A stretch of 43,066 nucleotides of DNA, from positions 1 to 43,066 of the forward strand of contig JAJKIR010000061.1 of assembly GCA_021154325.1 (NCBI GenBank). Reading direction: 5' to 3'. The position numbers and the translations under genes were made by a program. Below are positions 37,438 to 43,066 of the stretch, in pieces. A model generated the notes under the pieces. That model ran no database searches, was not told the DNA's origin, and saw only the letters and a program-made list of their open reading frames with translations. Numbering within the stretch: position 1 is the first letter of the stretch; each line of letters opens with the position of its first letter. The stretch is from Gemmatimonas sp. (GTDB taxonomy: Bacteria > Gemmatimonadota > Gemmatimonadetes > Gemmatimonadales > Gemmatimonadaceae).

Positions 37438-39566
37438 TGATGAACACTCTCATAACGACACTCGCCCAGCCCGCGCTGGTCACGTGGCTTCTGAAGGCGA
37501 CCGCGCTCCTCGTGCTCGCGCTCGCGGTGACCTCACTGCTGCGCCGCGCGACGGCGGGTACGCGACACCTCGTCTGGCTCGCCACACTGGCCGGCATTCT
37601 TGCCCTACCGGCGGTCTCGGTATGGGCGCCGCTCCGGCTCGCAATCCTGCCGGCCGAGCTGCTGCCCTCACTGGTGCAGGTCGCGACTCCCGAACGCGCC
37701 GTCGTTCCATCTGTGCCGTCGATCACCAGCGAGCCCGCGCGAGCTGTCTCCAGTCCCGCGGTGACCTCTCGGCAGTTGCCGACCACCGACCACGGGACAC
37801 GGATCACCGATTCAGCGCCTAACGAACGATCGTTCCCGCTCTGGGCGGCGCTGCTCGCGGCTTGGGGCGCCGTCGCCGTCCTCCTCCTCGGCTGGCTGGG
37901 CTTCGGGGCGTTATCGGTGCGTCGCATCGTACGCGCCGGCCGCGAGCTCGACGAGCGTGCCTGGACGGCGCCGCTCTGCGAGATCGCGGACCGACTCGAC
38001 CTCGACGCGGTTCCGCGGCTTCTTTCGAGTCCACTCATCGAGATGCCCTTCGCGTGTGGCGTCGTGCAGCCGACGATCGTGCTGCCGGCGAGCGCCGAGG
38101 AGTGGAGCGACAGCCGACGTCGCGCGGTGCTCTTCCACGAGCTCGCGCACGTCAAGCGCCGGGATCTTGTTGGCCACACCCTGGGGCGTGTCGCCTGCGC
38201 GCTGTACTGGTTCCATCCGCTCGTGTGGACCGCCGCGCGGCGGCTGCGCGCCGAGAGTGAACGTGCATGTGACGACCTCGTGCTGTCCTGCGGAGCGCGC
38301 GCAAGCGACTACGCCGATCATCTGCTCGACATCGTGATCAGCGTCCGGCACCACGGCGCGCCGGCGACGGCCATGCCGATGGCGCGGCGTCGTGAGCTGG
38401 AAGGCCGTGTTCTCGCGATTCTCGATCCGGCGGTCGCCCGAATCGCGCCCGGTCGCCTGCAATCCGCGGCGCTCGTCGCGGGCATCGGCCTGCTCGCGTT
38501 GAGTGTGGCAGCGATGGCCCCAGCGCGGCGTGTCACGCGCGTCGTTCCAACGATCGCGACGCATCCGTCTGCCGATTCGTCGACAGCTGGGCGCGCGGCG
38601 TTGCGGAAGCCTAACGAGTCGAGGACCGGCGGGCCGACAAGGATGACTCGAGTCGGCGCCCCGCAGTCGACTGAAGTGACGGCGTCACCGGCTCCTCAGC
38701 CCTCGCCTAAGCCGTCACCGGCGATGTCGGGGGCGAGTGCCAACTCCGTCCTCAGCGACGCGGTCGGCGCTATCACGACTGTTGCTGTTCGTAATGCGGC
38801 GGCAGCGATCGCGGGCCTTGTGAAGGGCGAGCAAACGAAGAGTGTCGATTCGGCGAAGGTCGCCCTGCTCCTCAAGGTGCTGCGGAGCGATCCCGACGCG
38901 AGCGTGCGGCGCATGGCCGCGTGGGGTCTCGCCGACGCCGGGAATGCGCTCGGTGCCGTCGACGTGCTCGCGGAAGCTGTTCGGAGCGACGAGGACGACG
39001 GCGTGCGTGAGATGGCCGCATGGGCATTGGCCGATTCGCCGCGACGCGAGTCGGCGCGGCGCGCCCTGAGTGCCGCCGTGCGTCGCGATCCCAGCGAGCA
39101 CGTACGCGAGACTGCTGCGTGGGCGCTCGCCAACGACCTGCGCGACGATGATCGCGCGGTGCTCGAGGAAGCGTTGACCTCGGACGCGAACGAAGAGGTG
39201 CGCGAGACGGCGGCCTGGGCACTCGGCAGCTCGCCCGAGCGGCCGGCGTCACGAGCGCTCGTGACCGCGTTAGGCGACCGGAGCCCGCACGTGCGCGAGA
39301 GCGCGGCGTGGGCGCTGGCCGAGATCGAGGACGAGGATGCTGGTCCCGCGGTCGAAGCAGCGTTCAAGCGCGAGACGAACGCCGAGGTCCGCATGGCGGA
39401 GTTGCGCGCGCTCACGTTCATGCACGTGGAGGATCGCTCGATCCTCGACGCGGCGCTCGAATCGAAGGACCCGGAGCTGCGGGCCCGCGCCGTGCGGGTG
39501 ATCGCGGGATCGTCCGGCTCCTGGCCGGAGCCGCGCCCGCGTCCGCGGCCCCGCCCAATGCCCTGA
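37434..39566 (+). CDS. BlaR1/MecR1-like M56 metalloprotease fused to HEAT repeats
   Basis: The 710-residue protein starts as an ATGA overlap with BlaI. The first 350 residues are an M56 membrane protease: helices at about 10-35, 40-60 and 135-160, zinc motif HELAH (235-239) and ExxxD-type downstream ligand near 275 (ESERACDD). A further helix near 345-360 leads to a Pro/Ser/Thr linker. From about 470 to 690 there are about six 31-residue HEAT-like repeats with the motif VRETAAWAL. It ends in a Trp-Pro/Arg-Pro tail (SWPEPRPRPRPRPMP). The usual penicillin-binding sensor domain of BlaR1 is absent, and the HEAT part takes its place. Confidence 0.9.
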   Translation: MMMNTLITTLAQPALVTWLLKATALLVLALAVTSLLRRATAGTRHLVWLATLAGILALPAVSVWAPLRLAILPAELLPSLVQVATPERAVVPSVPSITSEPARAVSSPAVTSRQLPTTDHGTRITDSAPNERSFPLWAALLAAWGAVAVLLLGWLGFGALSVRRIVRAGRELDERAWTAPLCEIADRLDLDAVPRLLSSPLIEMPFACGVVQPTIVLPASAEEWSDSRRRAVLFHELAHVKRRDLVGHTLGRVACALYWFHPLVWTAARRLRAESERACDDLVLSCGARASDYADHLLDIVISVRHHGAPATAMPMARRRELEGRVLAILDPAVARIAPGRLQSAALVAGIGLLALSVAAMAPARRVTRVVPTIATHPSADSSTAGRAALRKPNESRTGGPTRMTRVGAPQSTEVTASPAPQPSPKPSPAMSGASANSVLSDAVGAITTVAVRNAAAAIAGLVKGEQTKSVDSAKVALLLKVLRSDPDASVRRMAAWGLADAGNALGAVDVLAEAVRSDEDDGVREMAAWALADSPRRESARRALSAAVRRDPSEHVRETAAWALANDLRDDDRAVLEEALTSDANEEVRETAAWALGSSPERPASRALVTALGDRSPHVRESAAWALAEIEDEDAGPAVEAAFKRETNAEVRMAELRALTFMHVEDRSILDAALESKDPELRARAVRVIAGSSGSWPEPRPRPRPRPMP

Positions 39567-39580
39567 TCGATCGTTAGGCC

Positions 39581-39601
39581 GCCCGGAGCATCCCTCCGGG
39601 C
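39581..39601. terminator. Hairpin between the M56-HEAT and HEAT genes
   Basis: GCCCGGAG (39581-39588) pairs perfectly with CTCCGGGC (39594-39601) across CATCC. It sits in the 88-base gap between the two HEAT genes, with no T-tract, so it may be an attenuator or mRNA processing site that sets the ratio of the two proteins. A CGTTAGGC octamer (39572-39579) lies just upstream. Confidence 0.5.
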
Positions 39602-39654
39602 GCTGCTCATGTGGCTTAGTGCTGAAGATTCAGCATCACTTTCTGGAGGAGATC

Positions 39655-41016
39655 ATGTTGCGTTCGAGCTTGCTCATCATGAGCGTTTTCGTGACTGGTG
39701 GCGCGGTTCGGTTCGCGCCCGGTTCGGTCGCGACGGCGATGCACCATCACACACCGGATGTACGCGAAGTGCTCGGCAGCGCGCGCGGCGTGGCGCCCGT
39801 GGTCTGTCTGCTCGCTGGTGATGGCGTCGCGTCGACCGGGCGCTGGGGCGGCGGGTACTGGGACGCGCCCGCGATGGCGATCGGGGGCGAGGTCCGGATG
39901 CGCGTGCGCGAGATGCTGCGCACCCGACTCACCGCCGAGGACGAGCGTGCGCTCCTCGAGGGGATCGCATCCGATGACGCGTGCGTCCGGCATCTCGCGG
40001 CGACGATCGTCGGCCGGAGCGACGACAAGGCTTTCGTCGCGCCGCTCACGACGCGCTCGACCTCTGCTTCGGCAGGCGAGCGACAGGCCGCGGTGATGGC
40101 ACTCGGTCTCCTCGGCGCACGTGACGCCGTGACGCCGCTCCTGCGCGTGCTGCGCGACCCGTCGCCCGACGTGCGCGCGAACGGCGCATGGGCGCTCGGC
40201 CGCATTGGTGACAAGAGCGCGGCGCGGAACGTCGCGACGCTGCTTCGCGATCAGTACCCCGACGTGCGCGCGGCGTCCGTGGTCGCGCTGGGACACATGG
40301 AGGCGCGCGACAACGTCGACGAGCTGCTGCGCGTGCTCCGTGACGATAGCAGCCCCGAGGTCCGCCGCGTGGCGGCGTGGGCCCTTGGCGAGATGGAATC
40401 TCGCGCCGCGATCGGTGGCCTCACGGCCGCGCTCCGAAGCGATCGCAGTGGCGACGTGCGTGAGATGTGCGCGTGGGCGCTCGGCCAGATGCACTCCCGC
40501 GAGGCGATCGAGGGCCTAACGACCGCGCTTCGCGGCGACGACAGTCCCGACGTGCGCGAGACCGCGGCGTGGGCGCTCGGCGAGATGAATGTGCGCTCGA
40601 GCGCGGAGGTTCTCGCCGAAGTCCTGGCGCACGATCGCGAGTCGGAGGTGCGAGCGACCGCGGCCTGGGCGCTCGGACAGGTCCATTCCGAGAAGGCACC
40701 TGCTTCCCTCATCGCAGCGCTCAAGGACTCGGACGACGATGTTCGAATGAAGGCTGCATGGGCGCTGAGTCAGATCGGCGACCCGGCTGCCGTGCCGGCG
40801 GTAACGGCTGCCCTTAAGCAGGACCAGCCTGACGGTGTTCGTCAGGCGCTCGTGCGCGCGCTGCTGGAATCGGGTGAGCACTCCGAGGAAGCGCTCGAGG
40901 GATTGCTGCAATCGAAGGACGACAAGACGCGCGAGCTCGCGGTGCGCGCATTGTCAGGTCGCAAAGGCCCCTGGCCCTGGCCATGGCCCTGGCCGCGTCC
41001 GCGACCGACGCCGTAG
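39655..41016 (+). CDS. Secreted HEAT-repeat protein with Trp-Pro/Arg-Pro tail
   Basis: GGAGGA precedes the ATG at 39655. The 453-residue protein has a plausible signal peptide (about 1-28) and then about ten HEAT/PBS-lyase-like repeats with a regular 31-residue period (VRANGAWALGRIG, VRRVAAWALGEME, VREMCAWALGQMH, VRETAAWALGEMN, VRMKAAWALSQIG). Its last 17 residues are GPWPWPWPWPRPRPTP-like, the same kind of tail as in the preceding M56-HEAT protein. HEAT solenoids bind proteins. It is probably the periplasmic partner or signal protein of the M56 sensor; that link is inference. Confidence 0.88.
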   Translation: MLRSSLLIMSVFVTGGAVRFAPGSVATAMHHHTPDVREVLGSARGVAPVVCLLAGDGVASTGRWGGGYWDAPAMAIGGEVRMRVREMLRTRLTAEDERALLEGIASDDACVRHLAATIVGRSDDKAFVAPLTTRSTSASAGERQAAVMALGLLGARDAVTPLLRVLRDPSPDVRANGAWALGRIGDKSAARNVATLLRDQYPDVRAASVVALGHMEARDNVDELLRVLRDDSSPEVRRVAAWALGEMESRAAIGGLTAALRSDRSGDVREMCAWALGQMHSREAIEGLTTALRGDDSPDVRETAAWALGEMNVRSSAEVLAEVLAHDRESEVRATAAWALGQVHSEKAPASLIAALKDSDDDVRMKAAWALSQIGDPAAVPAVTAALKQDQPDGVRQALVRALLESGEHSEEALEGLLQSKDDKTRELAVRALSGRKGPWPWPWPWPRPRPTP

Positions 41017-41076
41017 CGCGGGACGTGCGACGCGGGACGAGGAGGGCGTCCCGCGTCCCGCAACCCTCGTCCCGCT
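41015..41076. terminator. Double hairpin from GCGGGA words between convergent genes
   Basis: GACGCGGGAC (41029-41038) pairs perfectly with GTCCCGCGTC (41048-41057). An outer arm is formed by GCGCGGGACG (41016-41025) and CGTCCCGC (about 41068-41075). It spans the whole gap between the HEAT gene stop (41016) and the convergent permease stop (41075). A bidirectional terminator is the likely role. Confidence 0.7.
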
Positions 41077-43066
41077 ACTCGCTTCGCAGAGCCCTCATCG
41101 GATCTACGCTCGCAGCACGGCGTGCGGGAATCCATATCGCGAGCATTGCCACCGACAAAAGCACCAAAGGCACCGTCGTGAAGGCGACGGCGTCGATTGT
41201 GGACGTTCCATAGAGAATGCCACGAAGCAGCCGGGCGGCCACGAGCGCGCCGGCGAGGCCGATCACCGTGCCGATGACGACCAGCTGCATCCCCTGGCGC
41301 ATAACGAGCCGCACCACCTGCTCGCGCGCGGCGCCGATCGCCATGCGAATGCCAATCTCGCGCGTGCGCTGCGAGACCGAGTAGGACATCACACCGTACA
41401 CACCGACCGCGGCGAGCAGGAGCCCGAGGAGGCCGAAGACTCCGAGCACCGTGCCGACGATTCGCGCCGGGAAGAGCGCGATGCCGAGGAAGTTGCTCAT
41501 CGTGCGCAAATCTGAGAGCGGGAGGTCGGGATCCAGGGCGGCAACCTCGGCGCGGAGACGCGGCGCAAAGGCCGCCGGATCGCCGGCGGTGCGGATTTGA
41601 ATCGCAAGCGAGCCGTGCCGGCTCTGCGACAGCGGGAGATACATGTAGCTCATCGGTGCCTCACCTAACGAGTAATACTTGGCCATCGCCGCGACGCCCA
41701 CGATCACCCGGTCCTGGCCGCCGATCTTGATCCGCTTCCCAACCACGTCCTGTCCCGGCATGAAGCGGTCGACGAAGCGCTGGTTCACGATCAGCACGCG
41801 CTGTGCGCTGCTGTCGTCAGCCGCCGTGAAGTCACGTCCACGGAGGAGCTTCATGTCGAGCGCGGCGAAGTATTGAGGTGTGACGATGTTGTAGGCCACG
41901 TTCATGCTCTCGTTCTTTGCCGGCGTGTAGCCGGGCACCTCAATACCCGTATCGGAGTGGCCCATGCCGAGGATGACCTGCTCGGCGAGGGCGACTGCCT
42001 TCACACCGGGCATATCACGCAATCGCGCGAGCAATCGGCGGTAGAACTCATCGACGCGGGCGCGATTGTAGCCGTTCATCGCCGGGTCGAGTCCCGCGAG
42101 GAGGAGATTGTCGCTCGTGAAGCCTTTGTCGAGCGTCGACGCCGCGCGGAGGTTGCGAACGAACAGCCCCGAGCAGACGAGCAGCACGAGCGAGAGCGCC
42201 ACCTGCGCAACGACCAGCGGACGGCTCATGCGTGATCGCGAGCCACCCGCGGGTGCTTCGCCCTTGAGCGCTGGCACGAGCGACGGCCGCGTCGCCTGAA
42301 GCGCGGGGACGAGTCCGAAAAGCATCCCGGTCACCAGCGCGATGGCGAGGGTGAACAGCAGCACCGTGCCATTGAGCCGGAGATCCGGGTCGAACGGAAA
42401 ATCGATCGGGAGACGGATGCGATTGACCAGCGCGATCACGCCCCAGCCCACGAGCAGGCCGGCGGCACCGGCGAGAAGCGAGAAGACGAGGGTCTCGGTA
42501 AGGAGCTGCCTGACGAGTCGCCCGCGGCTCGCGCCGAGACTCAAGCGCACCGCCATCTCGCGAGCGCGATCGCGCGCTCGCGCCAGAAAGAGATTCGCGA
42601 CGTTCACGCAGGCGATGAGGAGCAGCAGCACCACCACCGCCATCACGACCGTGGAGAGTGCGACCTGGGTGCCGTGAAGACGCGGGTGGATGCCCGCCTC
42701 GGATTGGCTGAGCAGGAGGATCCCCGCATCTTTGTAGTCGTTCGGATAGAGCTCCTTCAGCTCGTTGACGATTGCCTTCATCCGATCCTGCGCGCGCTGG
42801 ATCGTGACGCCAGGCTGCAGCCGGGCGACAGTGTTGAGATAATTGTTACTGCGGTCCTCGAGGCGACGCTCACGGCTGGGATCGATCTCGGCGATCTGCA
42901 TCAGCGGCACCCACAGCACCGGCACGACGACTGACACGGGCCCGCGAAAGGCCGCCGGAGCGACGCCGACGATGGTGTAGCGGTGGCCATTCAATAGAAC
43001 GGTGCGTCCCACGATCTGCGGATCGCCGCCGAAGACGGACTGCCAGCCGGCGTGGCTCAGCACCGC
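41075..43066 (-). CDS. ADOP-family permease, 5' partial
   Basis: The frame is open to the window end, so the start and the first helix are missing. About 663 residues remain: the end of the first MacB periplasmic domain (GRTVLLNGHRYTIVGVAPAAF), VLLLLIACVNVANLFLARARDRAREMAVRLSLGASR, the central helices, a second periplasmic domain, and the C-terminal SYSVSQRTREIGIRMAIGAA with closing IPARRAASVDPMRALRSE. It is a third member of the ADOP family in this window, convergent with the HEAT gene. Confidence 0.92.
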   Translation of the reverse strand, partial: AVLSHAGWQSVFGGDPQIVGRTVLLNGHRYTIVGVAPAAFRGPVSVVVPVLWVPLMQIAEIDPSRERRLEDRSNNYLNTVARLQPGVTIQRAQDRMKAIVNELKELYPNDYKDAGILLLSQSEAGIHPRLHGTQVALSTVVMAVVVLLLLIACVNVANLFLARARDRAREMAVRLSLGASRGRLVRQLLTETLVFSLLAGAAGLLVGWGVIALVNRIRLPIDFPFDPDLRLNGTVLLFTLAIALVTGMLFGLVPALQATRPSLVPALKGEAPAGGSRSRMSRPLVVAQVALSLVLLVCSGLFVRNLRAASTLDKGFTSDNLLLAGLDPAMNGYNRARVDEFYRRLLARLRDMPGVKAVALAEQVILGMGHSDTGIEVPGYTPAKNESMNVAYNIVTPQYFAALDMKLLRGRDFTAADDSSAQRVLIVNQRFVDRFMPGQDVVGKRIKIGGQDRVIVGVAAMAKYYSLGEAPMSYMYLPLSQSRHGSLAIQIRTAGDPAAFAPRLRAEVAALDPDLPLSDLRTMSNFLGIALFPARIVGTVLGVFGLLGLLLAAVGVYGVMSYSVSQRTREIGIRMAIGAAREQVVRLVMRQGMQLVVIGTVIGLAGALVAARLLRGILYGTSTIDAVAFTTVPLVLLSVAMLAIWIPARRAASVDPMRALRSE

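Noticed and set aside
37434..39566. Beta-lactam resistance sensor
   Set aside because: The penicillin-binding sensor domain of BlaR1 is absent, and no beta-lactamase is in the same unit; the serine hydrolase at 1-1755 is far away and on no shared operator.
38860..40950. Regular 93-base periodicity that could be taken for a tandem DNA repeat or CRISPR-like array
   Set aside because: The period is 31 codons and tracks HEAT-repeat protein motifs (VRETAAWAL); units differ at the DNA level and lie in two open genes.

Overview
The window is GC-rich chromosomal DNA, about two-thirds G+C by eye. It carries about 37 protein-coding genes, two of them cut by the window edges. I saw no rRNA, tRNA, CRISPR array, transposase or phage gene. 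Several things point to Gemmatimonadota, with Acidobacteriota as the main alternative: three large MacB/FtsX-type orphan permeases (ADOP family), two PadR repressors, a VPS10/BNR propeller protein, a DUF4142 lipoprotein, and an outer-membrane (TonB receptor, PagL-like deacylase) Gram-negative set. No phylogenetic marker was tested, so this is inference.

Layout. 1-2465: the end of a membrane-anchored serine hydrolase and a small membrane protein. 2431-6752: a cell-surface signalling set, with an ECF sigma factor divergent from a FecR-type anti-sigma and its STN/TonB receptor. 6754-8548: a lipoprotein and a DUF892 ferritin-like protein with an Arg/Ser tail. 8831-11136: a strong sigma-70-like promoter followed by an unknown beta-rich protein, a MerR-like regulator and a stand-alone ClpP. 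11133-12460: PadR with a small membrane protein, and an NTF2-like secreted protein. 12461-14699: a four-helix-bundle protein flanked by inverted GCGGGA repeats, and a DHA2 drug exporter. 14832-24355: a VPS10/BNR exoprotein, then two divergent ADOP permeases around a PadR gene with two operator dyads. 24422-35778: metabolic and envelope genes (ArgJ, YVTN propeller, aldo/keto reductase, DUF4142, Tat hydrolase, cNMP-domain histidine kinase, SDR, PagL-like, DUF4230, D-aminoacylase-like). 35794-36105: a large nested inverted-repeat element and a strong terminator. 36125-41016: an outer-membrane protein divergent from a BlaI repressor, a BlaR1-type M56 protease fused to HEAT repeats, and a secreted HEAT-repeat protein. 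41075-43066: a third ADOP permease, cut by the window end.

Two DNA-level patterns cut across the genes. First, the octamer CGTTAGGC (or GCCTAACG) occurs about 31 times by hand count, roughly one per 1.4 kb, in every reading frame, on both strands and between genes; about one or two would be expected by chance. Second, several gene junctions carry long hairpins built from short repeated words, with a different word set at each place (GCGGGA, GGTGGTC/ACCGTG, GAGACTGAGATCTC). Most sit between convergent genes.

The best candidates for undescribed biology are the octamer, the nested hairpin family, the BlaI/M56-HEAT/HEAT module with matching Trp-Pro/Arg-Pro tails, and the promoter-driven trio ending in a lone ClpP. 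All functions come from reading motifs; no database search was run.
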